This document shows, piece after piece, positions 1-11,600 of a DNA stretch of 60,775 nt. Origin of the DNA: Vitrella brassicaformis. Taxonomy: Eukaryota; Sar; Vitrellaceae. Under the pieces are notes generated by a model that saw nothing but the letters and a program-made list of their open reading frames with translations, was not told the DNA's origin and ran no database searches. The stretch is from NCBI GenBank assembly GCA_001179505.1, contig CDMY01000394.1:8504-69278 (forward strand). Direction: 5' to 3'. Position numbers and translations under genes: made by a program. Numbering within the stretch: position 1 is the stretch's first letter; every line of letters begins with the position of its first letter.

Positions 1-1057
1 AGGGGAGGGTGGGTCTGGGGGATTGGGTGATTTTGTGATGATGATGCGGTGCGTGTGAGGAAGCTGGGGTACATCTCATGCTGCCTTCATGTGAGAGCGA
101 TCGAGTGCGTGTGTGAGGTGGCGCTTTGAATGAAGGGATGGATGGATGACGAACCAGGCTCACCCCTCACTGGCTGCCTGCCTGCCTCCCTCCCTCCCTG
201 AATGCCTGCCGGCATGCAGACGGCCTGCGTGTGTTATCTATCCATCTTTTTTCAGCCCTCCTCTCTCCCTCTCTAATGTCTGTGTCGATCTCTGATGTCT
301 GTGTTGCTCTGCCTCCCTCCGTGTATTCGAGAGCGGTCGACGGTATGATTCATTGCTCCTCTGCATATGGTATGTCTGTAGCCATACGGGCGTTTGTTAG
401 CCAGCCATACAGCCATGGAGCATGCAGCGTGCCGTGCCGCGCCACACACCGGCCCCCTCTATATCCATGTCTCACTGACCACTTCCCTCTCTATCTCTGT
501 GGATTTTCTGTCTGTCTGTCTGTGTCTGTGTGTGTATGTAACTCTACGGAACGAAGCGAACGAGGCGACCGATTGAGAGGTTTTAAGCGCACCCGTACAC
601 GTGTTGACGCACGTGGGGCGGGTGCTCCTCTTATTGCCTACCTGCCTGGCTGGATGGATGACGGATCCATCCCTCCCCTCTCCCTCTCCCTCTCTCTCTC
701 TGAAGGACTCATAGGCAGAGACAGACCACGTCTCTAGACAGAACTTCTGCGTCTCTATAATTGCGTAGCGGATCGAACGGAAAAACGAGCAGGCAGACAG
801 ACACAGGAAGGAAAACTTGTGCGCGGTTTCCACAGCACGGCACGGACGCAGAGGCCTCACTCAACGTCACATCACACATCACATCACATCACATCAGCAC
901 CCTCCCTACCCATATCAACAACGCAGCCTCCCACACCCAACTCCCCCACCAACCATCCGATCCACCCCGCCGAAATATCACCCGGGCCGCCGCGCGTAGA
1001 TAGATAATTCGACAGCAACTTCGCACGTGCCCCGTCACTCCACTCGCTGCCATCACA
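1..1057. other. Intergenic/flanking region, no gene supported
   Basis: No reading frame here has family similarity or plausible splice structure. Several open frames exist, but they begin at non-ATG codons or consist of Cys/Ser/Leu/Pro-rich translations of CTGT, CCCT and CTCT simple repeats (for example the CTGCCTGC/TCCC run near 176-200 and the CTCCCTCTCC run near 676-702). The right part, about 840-1020, is C/A-rich and lies just downstream of the stop codon of the minus-strand dioxygenase gene, so it may be its 3' untranslated region. Confidence 0.6.
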
Positions 1058-2622
1058 TCACTGGCCCCCCGTCCACCGGCCCTTGCTGGCCTTCCTGTCG
1101 AGGTATGCCCTGGTGTGTCGGTTCTCGTGCGTCACGCGCCACCTCTCCATCCACGGCCCGCCATTCGTCGTGTCGAACTCGCTGTCGTCACCATCCCCAC
1201 CGGCCACCTCAGTCTCGCCCTTGCCGCCTCCCTGTGTGGTGTGTCGGTCGGTCTCGGTGCTGGACCAGTCAATGGACAGTCCCGGCCGGCTCGCGTCGCG
1301 CATCATGACGGGCGGCACCAGACCTGCATGGCATGAAGGACACACACACATGTGTTCGTTCGTTGATAGGGTGTGAGGGTGGGGGAGGGGGTGGTGTGTG
1401 TGTGTGTGTGTATGTACCCCAGAAGCCGGTGGGTTGAGTGGGGTTGAACCAGCGAAGGTCGAGGCTCCATCGGATGCCGTCCGATCGGTTCTGCAGACTG
1501 CGGTGAGGGATGAGATTGTTGAAGAGCAGCACGCCGCCCACACCGAACTCACAGGTCACCACATCTCGTGAGAGATCCACACCTGCCCACCAGAGAGAGA
1601 GCCTCAGTGTGCTGTGGTGGGTGTGTTGGCTGCTCTCGCTCTGTCTGTCTGTCTGTCCATGTGGCTACCGAGAGTGCGCTGCATTTCGTCTTCAGGGAGG
1701 TCGACGTACCAGGTGTTGCCCGCGCAGCAGACGTGCTCAGCCACCTTCTCCCTCCTGTGACCGCCACGCACCATCTGACCACACACATACACACACATTG
1801 CCCAGCACACACGCGGCTGTCTGCTGCTGCCGTGGGCTGGCTACCCTACCTGCAGGCAACCGTTGGTCAGGTTGGCGTCAACGAGGGGCACCCATGCAGT
1901 GACGGTGAGGGTGCGGTCCGCCTCTGGTGAAAGATAAGCAGCATCTTGGTGCCACGGCACCGTCAGTTGCTGCACACACACCACGAACGACACCACGAGA
2001 GGTGCGTCACGTCACTCCCGTGACGCATTGACGCACCTCGTTTTGGGGAATCTTTGAGCGGAGGTTCCACACGGGATGGCCGGCGATGTTGGGGCCGATC
2101 AGCTGCTCCACGACATTCAACAGACGCTCGTCGCACCTGACACACAACACAACACCCAGATAGATGGGCTGGTTGGCCCTTCCTGCACTGGCTGTCCCCA
2201 ACCATATGGCCTTGAAGGCGTCGGGGCATCTGGTGGCCTTGTGGATGAGCACCGCCGCTCCGGGGAATGCCTTGTCGAGGTGTATGAGTCGGTCGCGGAA
2301 GCCGTACCCCTCGCACCTGTCCGATATCTTGCCTGCACAAATAACACACAGCACACGCACCTTACACACCACACCCGGCTGGGCTGTCCCTCCCTCTCTC
2401 TCTTGCTGCTGTACGGACCGTACCAGCTTTGTAGAGTTTGTCTGCGAGTGTGTCGACCATGGCGTCCATGGCGCCCCTGCAGGCCTCCAGCTTCTCATGG
2501 GTGATGTAGTCAGGGAGGATGACGAAGCCGTCTGTGAAGAACTGTTCGAGCTGCTGCTGAGTGAGCTGCCCGTCCTTCTTGTGCGCCACGGGCGGCGGGA
2601 TGGTCGTGAACAGATTCTCCAT
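1058..2622 (-). CDS. Phytanoyl-CoA dioxygenase (PhyH) family protein, multi-exon
   Basis: Fe(II)/2-oxoglutarate-dependent dioxygenase of the PhyH family; such enzymes hydroxylate lipids or other small molecules. Exons read in order: start at 2622 with MENLFTTIPPPVAHKKDGQL, then the KISDRCEGYGFRDRL exon near 2330-2210, a CDERLLNVVEQLIGPNIAG exon near 2130-2040, an exon near 1972-1860 carrying VPWHQDAAYL, an exon around 1770-1690 with GGHRREKVAEHVC, an exon near 1580-1418 with NLIPHRSLQNRSDGIRW, and a last exon 1323-1058. The HxD pair in WHQDA, the distal His in PHRS and the following Arg are the metal and 2-oxoglutarate ligands expected for the family. The intron at 1417-1324 has CA repeats after its donor and TG repeats before its acceptor. 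There is no obvious C-terminal peroxisomal signal. The substrate cannot be told from sequence. The gene is divergent from the small gene starting at 2726. Confidence 0.88.
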
Positions 2623-2650
2623 CTTTCAACCCGAAGTCTCTCTCCTTCCA

Positions 2651-2689
2651 GCGGTTTCAGAGAGCAGCGGTTTCAGGGAGCACCCTAGG
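2651..2689 (+). promoter_or_regulatory. Copy A of a shared 20-bp divergent-promoter element, with a partial tandem copy
   Basis: The sequence GGTTTCAGGGAGCACCCTAG lies at 2669-2688, inside the 103-bp gap between the dioxygenase start (2622, minus) and the next start (2726, plus). A truncated copy, GCGGTTTCAGAGAGCAGCGG, sits immediately before it at 2651-2670. The same 20 bases recur in the divergent promoter near 35067, and a 19/20 match lies on the other strand near 55300. I do not recognise it as a known core-promoter motif; the regulatory role is inferred from position and recurrence. Confidence 0.6.
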
Positions 2690-2725
2690 AAGCAATCAGC
2701 CACTTTGTAGGTATTCATTTCGGCG

Positions 2726-3107
2726 ATGGAGAAGGTGTATGACTCGTTCGGCAACCAGGGACTGCAGGACTTCAAGAAGCCGCCGGCCGAGGCGCCCACA
2801 CGCCGCGCTCACTCACTCTCGGACATGTTCCACGCAATTCATCTGCCGCCGCTGCCGTCATTCCTGACCCATCTCGGCCATGATGTGCATTCCAAGAAGC
2901 AGGCCGTCTTCGTCAAGCCGCTGAGTGAAGCTGAGGCCAAGAAGCAACGGGAGGAGGACACAAAGATGCCGAACAAGATATTCAGGCAGGCACACGCATC
3001 AGTGTGGTCCATACCTGAATGTGTGTGTGTGTGCTTTCAGTGATGTCGGCAACGTGCCGCTTCAATCCTTCAAGAAGGCTGCATCCTTCGGCGGCGAACG
3101 AACATAG
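2726..3107 (+). CDS. Small unknown protein with a repeated GN-LQ-FKK motif
   Basis: ATG at 2726 opens a frame of about 87 codons beginning MEKVYDSFGNQGLQDFKKPP. A second short exon starts near 3041 after TTTCAG and ends VGNVPLQSFKKAASFGGERT at the stop codon 3105-3107. Both ends carry a GN-x-x-LQ-x-FKK motif (GNQGLQDFKK and GNVPLQSFKK), which supports joining the two exons. The intron is short and awkward: keeping frame requires either a GC donor near 2984 (about 55 nt intron) or a GT donor near 3004 (about 37 nt). The product is about 105-115 residues, hydrophilic, with no signal peptide or membrane segment. I do not recognise the family. It shares a bidirectional promoter with the PhyH gene. 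Confidence 0.6.
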
Positions 3108-3939
3108 CCCTACTGGCAAGTACGGAGCACCAAACCGCCCTTCATGGCATGGCAAGCCCACCACACGACACGACACCCGATCTCTTGTTTGGCCTGTCTG
3201 CTGCACGCCTCAGACAGAAACGCTGCCTTGATGTGATGGACCGTCAGGTGGTTCGCGTGATTTGTGTTTCATTCACCGTGCTGAGTTTGCCTGAACGTCG
3301 CCTGTCTGCCTGCCTGTCTGTCTGTCTGTCTGCGGACTGTGTTAAGTTGTCTCGGATGCCTGAGTGGGTGGGCTGGCGTAAGGTGTGGGCAGCAGCGAGG
3401 GGCGTGTTTGGGATGAGAGGTATGGTTTTTTCGTTTCGGGCTTGTGTAGAGTGAGTGAGGCGTTGATTGAGGGATTCCACTATGCATCGCACTAGCTAGC
3501 TGCGTCATGTATCGTTTCTGTGCTGTATTTTTCCTTGTGTGTGCGCTTGACTGTCTGCCGTTTTTTTTCTAACTGACTGAATGCTGACTGTTGATTGCAA
3601 TGCATCCACATGTTGTATATAGCAAGCCCATTGATGAGTGGCTCTGCCTTCCTGTCACGCGACTGACCTGGCTGGCGTCACATGTTCGTGCAGATCCACG
3701 GGCGTGGCTGCCGGCCAGCTGAGCTGCGGTGCAGGGGACAGGGGGCGAGTTTGTCGTCACTATGCAGACAGACACGGGCCGCACTTGATGGATGGATGAA
3801 CGAATGCCTGACTCATAGCTAACACCACGAAATGAGCTCATGTGCACACACATCAACAGCCATCAGGTAAGGTAAGTCAGTGCACCACTAGCGGCATGCA
3901 CACACAACGTTCGTGGAAAAGGTACGCATTGCATCCACG
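3108..3939. other. Convergent intergenic region, no gene seen
   Basis: This is the space between the 3' end of the small plus-strand gene and the 3' end of the minus-strand coiled-coil gene. It contains a CTGT/CTGC repeat near 3301-3330, an eight-T run near 3560, and no frame with recognisable content. It probably contains both 3' untranslated regions. Confidence 0.6.
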
Positions 3940-6900
3940 TCACGTCGCAGAGCAGCAGACGATCCTCTGACACGAGACAGCCGGACTCTCCTCCAGTAAC
4001 ACTCTCGGCCGGCCCATACCGACTGTCTGCACGACTCCTTCCTCACACACAGGCAGGCTCGGCCGAGGTGAGGCGAAGCCGACGGCATTCAGCCGGGCGA
4101 TGTTCGGTCTCGGCGAGGCTAGTGGCGGGAATGGCGAGGGTAGAGGGGCGTGTGGACAGAATGGGTGGACGGGGAGGGGCCTCGTCTGAATGCGCGGCGT
4201 CGGCGGGAGAGACACCAGCCGCACGGGCGGCGGACGGGGGCTGGCGTGACTCACGACGCACACGCGGGCAGAGCGAGATGTCTGAAGCCGCAAGGTGAGA
4301 CGAGACATATCACATACATCACCAACATGTACACATACATACGTGAATTGGCATCGCTGACCTGATAGCCCTCGTCGGTGTCACGTCTGCACACCGCAAG
4401 GTTCGGGCGGGCAGGATGTGAGCCATCCATCGGTGGGACGGGGAAGGGAGAGAACGGGTCCTGTGGGCACAAGTCACACACAATGCACTTGCAGACACCA
4501 TTGATGCACACGCACGAGTCCCATTGACATACCTGTAGCCTCCCGTTGACAATGCGTCTCATGCCGCGCGTCGGCGAATCAAACAAAGGCCGCTGGAACC
4601 ATGGCTTTGATGTGGGGCATACCGGCCCATTAGGGGATGCAGGGGGTGGACTCCAGGTTATCGCTTCGGCAGCCTGGGGTTGGTACACCAGGGCAGCGTG
4701 TCGTTCGGCAGGCGACGAGGGATCTGCATCTTCTTGGCCCATTCCCTGTCGCCGCTTTCGCCCCTTGGCTGCCCAGTGAGGGACGCCCGGCTCGGATGGC
4801 GGCGAGGCCTTGGGAAGAGCACCCGGTGCGCTCACCTTTGCGCCACTCACGGACCGTCTTCGCCGTCTGGGGTCGCTCCCAAGCGACTCAGTGCGGGTGT
4901 TCCTCCTCTTTGGTGCATTGCACCCTCGCGACACCAGCCTGGGCGGTGGGGCCTTGATGGCAACAGCAACAGCGGCTGTTGCGGCAGCGGATTGGTGTCG
5001 TGTGGCTGGGTCCGGCATTTGGGGGTCTGCTGGTGCGAGCATCCGCTGTGCCTGAAGGCTGAGGGCATCCACCAAAGGCCCATTGCTCGATATGCCATCT
5101 GATTGATAAAACAAGACGAAGGCAGCAAGGCTGGTCGTCGGATTCAAACAGTGTGGCATGCGCGGCTTAGTTGTGGTCCGCACCTGTCCCGCCGGGCCGC
5201 GCTGCTCTTTTCGGTGGAGGTGGCGTGTGCAGAATGGGAGACTGTTAGAGGGACAGAGAGGGGGAGACATGAGGGTGTTCATGTCCCTCTCTCATTTCCC
5301 TCCCACCTCAGGTTGGGCATATGCCTTCTCCAGCTCGGCTCTCATCTGTCACGCACACACATACACCAAGTGAATGAGTGGAAGCATAGCATCTGTGTGA
5401 TTCTACGAATAGGGCACACCCACTTGGTTGTTCTCGGCTTCCAGTTTGTCCACCATCAGCCTCAGGTCGACCTCAGTCTTTCTTGCGTGAGCTATTTCTT
5501 CCACCTTGCCCTGGCCAGCAGCGCCTCCAGGTCGATCTGGCGAGACGTCGGCAGCGGGTCGGACGGAGAAGCGGCGTCACTCTCCCTCTGTTCCTCAGTG
5601 GCCGCTGCTATGCCACCGGATGGCGCACTCTCGCGATTACCGTATGTGTCAGTGTTGCTGCGCCTGAAGAGGCGAGCAGCACAGTGCGTGGTGATCTGCT
5701 TGTGGTGTTTTGTGTTACTGGTAGTGTTGTCTCCGTTTGCTGTCTTGCGAGCCGTGGCGGTCAGATGGGGGGTCTGAGTCATCGTCGCTCTCATCGACAC
5801 TGCTGAGGGACCGCTGGCCCCCGCCAAATGGTCCCTCAGCACCGGTGGTGTGTGAGCGGACCACACGACGCCTGGCGGCGTTGTGGAGCTCCGACTGGAA
5901 GAGCTCGTCTGCGAGTGAGACTCGCTTGGTGAGGTTGGCGGCCTGGATGCGGGACCTGTGGCCCAGCTCTTCATCCAACTCTTGCACCTATGTATGCATG
6001 GACACATCCACAGATACACAGACACTCATCTGAGACACGAAACTTCAATGAGCCAAGATCTGGCTTCCTTACCCTCTGTCTCATGTTATCCAGGTCTTGC
6101 TGGAGGTAGCCGATGCGCGCCAAGTGGTCCCTCTGCTCGCCCTCCAGTCGGTCCTTCTCCACCCTCTCTGTGTCCAGCTGCCTCTCCAACTCATGAATCC
6201 GGTCCAGCAACTCATGACGCTCCCTAACAGCAACCGCACACAACACAGGTCATTCAGTCGACGAGAGGTGCCAGACTGACAGCGCAGACAGACAGCAGGC
6301 ACCACATACTTACTTTTCCAATGATTTGCATGTGCGTCTGAGGGCCTCCTGGCTTCTCTTGTGCGATTCCATCACTGCCGTCAGTTCCTGCTGGGCGTCT
6401 GTATCCTGCAAAGACTCCGATGACCCCTGTGGGCTGTGCTGGCGGTCGCCAAGAAGTTCCAGACTCTGACGCATGGCGTCCATCTGACGCAAGGAGAGGA
6501 AAGGCAGGGCGTGCCTCATTCCTCAGATGAACGAATGGATCGGTTCCATTCGTCCATGCATTTCACCTCTCTGCGATGTTCGAGTGTCTGCGCCTCCAGC
6601 AACTGGCGGCCCTCCTCAACCTCAGCCTCCAATGCTGTCTCCCTCTCGCGCAGACTCTCAATCCTCCTCCCCTGGTGGGCATTCGTCTCCCGCAGCGCCT
6701 CCACCTCCCTCTCAGCTGCCGCCAGTGAGCTCATGATCTCATCGCTCCACTCCATGTGCCGTCTCTCCACGTCAGCATCAGCAGCCGTCCTTCGCCTCGC
6801 CCGTCTCTCCAGCTCACGCACACGCCCCTCCCTCTCCTCCAGCTCCTGCATGCGGCAGCTGACCGCCGATGCCTTGGCCTTGGCGCGCCAGTACTTGGCG

Positions 6901-7421
6901 TATGACCGCACTCGCATGAGTGTCGAGAGGCTGACTGGGGAGGCCTGTGGGCGAGATGGGGGGACGGGTGTGGTTGGGGGAGGGTTGCGGCCCTCATTTG
7001 CTGAACGGCGTGAAGGCGAGTGGACGGACGGCTGTGTTGCAGTGGGCGGTTTGGGGCTGAGCTGACGGGAGAGTCTCTGGCCGGGTGGTGAGCTGATCTT
7101 CTCGTCCGAAGGTATCGAGAACCGCCTGCCTTTCCTCGTGACGCTATCCTGTTTATTGTCTGCGTTTGCTTCAGGTGCAAGGGCGGACTTGCGCTGAGTC
7201 GGCGGGCTCTGAGGCACGCTGCTCCGTCTGCGGCCTTCATGGCGGATGGCCTGGGAAGTTTGCTGCTGCTCGAACGAGCGGGATGCGGGCACCCACGTTC
7301 GCAGAGATTTGTTGGTCTTGCCCATTGCAAGTCGCATCGGCGTTGGTACCGAGGCATGATGGCTGGTCGGGCTTGTACCCCCCTCTGCACTGTGGCGTCG
7401 TTGAGGCGGAGGAGGCTGCAT
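3940..7421 (-). CDS. Long coiled-coil protein of unknown function
   Basis: Read from ATG 7421 (MQPPPPQRRHSAEGG) on the minus strand. The frame opens further upstream only through a non-ATG codon. The first exon, 6567-7421, is basic, Ser/Pro-rich and probably disordered, then becomes a coiled coil of Glu/Arg/Leu heptads (for example EREVEALRETNAHQGRRIES). Further exons at 6314-6483, 6073-6223 and about 5717-5987 continue the coil (ELERQLDTERVEKDRLEGEQ) and end in a Ser/Asp-rich stretch. A helical segment, IAHARKTEVDLRLMVDKLEA, follows near 5490-5412, then a short exon MRAELEKAYAQPE, a long Pro/Arg/Ala-rich exon (about 5230-4530), a short exon near 4460-4365, and a Pro-rich end with stop at 3940. 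The total is roughly 950 residues. Joins between 5720 and 5480 are uncertain because two frames both look coding. The coiled coil suggests a structural role, but no family is recognised. Confidence 0.65.
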
Positions 7422-7678
7422 CTGATCTGTCACAAATGGGGGGCGAGCCGCGAGTGGGGGGCAAGATCGGAATCTCTGCGGGGGTTGCACTCATTGCTTT
7501 CGCTGTACATGCTGCATTTCTAGCCACTACATTCGCCTCTGCACTTCGGTTTGCCTCGCGTGAGTGCAAAATCAAGCATTGTAAGATGCATCTGGCCGGC
7601 ACTCGAGCTGTTCGCAGCTCCCAATCCGCCCATCCATGGGATCCATCCATCCCCATCGATCGCATCCCACGTATCACA

Positions 7679-10600
7679 TCACTCTTGGACGGGCTCGAGT
7701 GTGTCGAGCGCCCGCTGCAGGTCGGGGGCCAGGCCGCAGTCCACCTCAGTCGGCTCCTTGGACAGATCCTCAAACCTCAACCGATGGCAGTGCAGAAACA
7801 CACGGGGACACCTGTACGTACACAGATACACAGACAGACAGACGCACAGCCAGAACACCCAACCAATCAGCATATTGTGTGGACTGACTGACTGGACTTG
7901 TGTGCAATTTCATTTGGCCGACCGACCGACTGACCATTGTCTGTCGGTGTTGCCGAGGCCCGTGCCGGCGAGGTACTTGGCGTCGGCAACCAGGGGATGG
8001 CCAGCATGCTTCAGATGCACCCTGTCAGAAGCACGTGGCCCTCACAGACACACGCCCACATGGATGAGCAGCATGACAACCATGGTATGATGATAACTCA
8101 CCCCACCTGATTTGGTGTGTCCGTCCAGTGACGAGCTTGACGCGGCACAGTGAGAGCACCTCGCCAGTGTCGGGGTGGCGGTAGCCCCTTTGCCCCTCGA
8201 AGAAGGTCAGCGCCGTCTATATCAGGCACACACAGGCCACGTCGAGGAACTGTGTGTGGCTCCCTTTGCCCGCTTACCCTTCCAGCGTCGGACACTTCGG
8301 TGAAGAGGCTGTTTTGGGGGCCACGGCTGGTGCGGAGCTTCGCGTCAACTGCAGACGGACAGCCACGTGGTGGCACGCGGAAGTTCTGGCACTGTGTGAC
8401 TACATTGTGTGTACCTTTGTGTTCTCCGGGCGCGACGTCGCCGTGCACAAGGCACATGTACTCCTGACCGAATGAATGACGATACGACACGTCGAGTTTG
8501 CCATCAACCGGTGAGTGAGGTGACGCGTTGCAAGGCCTCCCACCCCACTGGCCACTGGCTGGCTGACCTTGTGCACATATCTAGCTTCGAACAGCAGCCG
8601 GCTGTAGTAGAAACCCTTGTACGTCTTGGCTACGAGAATCGGACCTGATATACACACAGACAGAGACCACCGGGACGAACATACATATTCGTCACACAGC
8701 GAGCGGCTCGCCCTGCCCCTTTTTCCCTTCATTCTCACTCACCGCTGGTGTGTATGTCGAGTCTGTGTGTAAAGCCGAATGACACGAGTGGGTCGTTGGA
8801 CACCTCACTGGGAAAGTGGTCGCGCACCCACTGCTGCAGCAGCATCGACGAGCCGACACAGCCGGCCTTCGCACCAGGGCCATCATCACCACCACCACCA
8901 GGGGCGTCGGATGTGTCGTCGGCTTGGTCGTCAGCTGCCTCATCCGATTCGTCCCTCTTCATCCCTGACCCACCGTGTGAGAGATTCACGTGTGCACATA
9001 CATTTGGGAATGCATGCACACGTGTGTGTGTGTGAGCGTGTGTGACGTGACTGACCTCGTTGGTTGTGGAGGCCGCCCAGTATGCCATCTGACGGGGTGT
9101 AGGGATTCACTATCCACCCTGGCGGCTTGTAGAAGACCTGCACACAGACATGATACACACCACACACACACAGAGAGGAAGAAACAGTGAGTCCTTCGGC
9201 TCCCTCGTGGATGGGTGCACACACACAGGCATACAGATCACGCACAAAGGCTCTCACCCCCTGGCCACCACCACATGACACTCAGACAGAGAAGCATCGG
9301 GCAGCAGAGAGAAGAGCGAGTCATGCAGGCGGTCTCGCTGTGCAAGATGCAGGCTAGAGGTACTGTACTGGCCACCACTCCCCACCACACGGCTGACTCT
9401 CCCCGCCAGCTCATGCAAGTACTCTGTATCGAGAACACGCGCACATCTCAGCGCATCCACGCACACATGGAAACACCCCCACTCCAGCTGGAACCGCCGT
9501 CGCCACGCATCCATAATCGCGTCGTGTGATAGGGGGAATGATGAGCCACGGAGGAACTTCTGCAGCCGGTGTTGGTGCACCACGGCCTCCGGATACTCAC
9601 GCCGATAAAGCGACGGCTCCTTCCACGGCAGAAGGGCCGATCGGCTCAGCAGCTCTCCTCTTAGCAAAGACCACACCCCAGTGAACACGACCTCGTCGGC
9701 GCACAGTCCGGCCATCTTGGCGTGTGATTGCGCGAGGCTCGCCAGGTGGGTCCATGACAGCAGCAGCGCCTTTTGGTGCGACATGCGCTCGGACGCTCTC
9801 ACGAACCGCGCGAAAGAGGTGGAAGGGGCAGCTGATGGGGTGGTGAGGAGCCGCTCGATGAACGTGGTAAGCCGGCAGAGGGCATCCAGGCTCACAGCCG
9901 ACCTCTCCAGCTCATCGGCCACCCGCGATGCAACCGTGTCACCGATCTCATGTGCCGTGTTGACGTCGATCAGTTCATCAACTGGCTTGCCGCTCGCCAT
10001 GGCAGCCCCAGCGACCTCATCCAGATCCTTCCATCCATAGTGCCGAGCATTTGCCGACACGTGACGCAGCGCACCCTTCAGCAACGGCTCATGGTCGATA
10101 GCCGCCCGCCGGCAGCTGCCCACAAGGTTGCTGACGTCTTGCGCTCGGTAAGGCCGGATATCACCACTCAGCAGCCTCGACGCTTCCTTGGTTGCTATCG
10201 ACTCGAGAGCGGTGCGGCAAGGGACTCGCGAGGTGGAGAGAGCCCAAGCGGCTGCGGCTGCATCTGAGGACGAGAAGTCAGTCACGTGCTGGTGGATGTG
10301 GAGGGCTGCCGCAGCGAACAGCTGCTGGACTGTGGCGTGTCTGCAGCTGCCTGCGACCGCAAAGGCCCAGAGGAGCTTGGACAGCTGTGGGGGCGAGATG
10401 GAGGAGCGCCGCAGACGGGCCAGAACCTCATTCGCCGCTCTCTCATGGAAAGCCGTGAGGGGATCAGATGGGTGTGCTGAGCCGGCTGCCTCGCTCCCGC
10501 CACCATCACGATCACCAGCTGCCGACCGCCCGTCGATGCTGGCTACGAAATTGGCCATGGAGACCATGAAGACAGTCAGCTCGTGAGGTGACAAGGACTC

Positions 10601-11593
10601 GAGCCGCTGGCCGAGCTCATTCGCGAGCTTCTCCACCACATGGCTGGGACACATGCGCACCGACGAGAAGGCCCAGAGGATGTTGGCAACGTGCTGGGCC
10701 GAAAAGGATGACAGAGGGGGAATGCCGCACTCCTCTGACAGCCCCTTGCTGATGTGCTCAAAGGCCTCGTATAGGCGGGGGCTGCGGTGTCCGTGCCGGT
10801 GAAGGATGGCCAGCGACCACAAGGCATTGGACACACCCTGGGAGCTGCACTCATGAAGGGTCGACACGAACCGGCCCACAATGCTCTCGATGCGGCTGCT
10901 GCTGAGCGGGTTGGCTGGCTGCAGGACTTTTTTCTGCGTCATAGTGGCAACGGCCCACAGCAGGTTGACCGTCTCGATGGGGATGAAGCGATGAAGCTCC
11001 CTTGCGACGATGGGATCCATGCGCACCATAATGCTGTCAGTCAGCTCGTGCAATGCTGAACTATCCGATGACGGCTCGGTGAACACTGCCAGTGCCCATG
11101 AGAGGTTGCCCACGTCGCGGCTCCGCCACTTGCCCGGCTGGCTGTCGAGGGCCGCACTCAGCAGCTGCAGCACCCTCATCTCGTGTGGACCACTGACAGA
11201 GCTCCCCTTGCCACCTTTCTTGAGCTTGGCCAGCCGATGGGCCGCTGTGACCAGATTGATGCGGTCGAAGTCGGCAGCATGCCGGTCGATCAGCCGTGTC
11301 AAGGCCTCCAGAGTGTGAGCATCCCTAAGCCTGTTGTTGAGCATGAGCTGCAGGGAGCTGATGGACGCCAGTGTGTCGGGCATGTCCTCAAGGGGGCGGG
11401 GTGGTTCACGAGTCGTGACGGTGGAGGGGTCCCTCTTGTGTGAGTGGATGTAAGAGAAGAAGCGGCACTGCTGCTGGAAGGACGGCCGGATGAGAGCTGG
11501 CCCGGTTGTTGTGAGGGCAGGGGTCGTTGCCTGGTTGGCAGCACAGCACACAAAGCCACCCTCGCGAGCAACACAATGGATAGATACGGGCAT
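7679..11593 (-). CDS. Organelle helical-repeat protein fused to an RluA-type pseudouridine synthase
   Basis: One large exon runs from about 11593 (MPVSIHCVAREGGF) to about 9262. It has a presequence-like stretch containing RPSFQQQCRFFSYIHSHKRD, then about 700 residues of repeated helix units with the signature (V/S)N-LLWAVATM, VSNALWSLAIL, VANILWAFSSV and LSKLLWAFAVA, typical of heptatricopeptide/FASTK-like organelle RNA-binding repeats. The same frame then splices into pseudouridine synthase exons: VFYKPPGWIVNPYTPSDG, GFTHRLDIHTSG (HRLD box with catalytic Asp), GPILVAKTYKGFYYSRLL, LTFFEGQRGYRHPDTGEV, LVTGRTHQI then RVHLKHAGHPLVADAKY, and a last exon ending at 7679. These are the canonical RluA/RluD motifs in order. 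I infer organelle rRNA or tRNA uridine isomerisation guided by the repeat domain. The start is uncertain: splicing could join it to the upstream paralogue instead. Confidence 0.78.
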
Positions 11594-11600
11594 CCATGCA

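Noticed and set aside
231-860. Open frames of 130-170 codons on both strands at the left edge
   Set aside because: They begin at non-ATG codons or translate CTGT/CTCC simple repeats; composition is Cys/Ser/Leu/Pro-rich with no family similarity or splice structure.
5103-5806. Plus-strand frames of 107-224 codons
   Set aside because: They lie antisense to coiled-coil exons on the minus strand, start at non-ATG codons in part, and show shadow composition (Cys/Val/Leu-rich).
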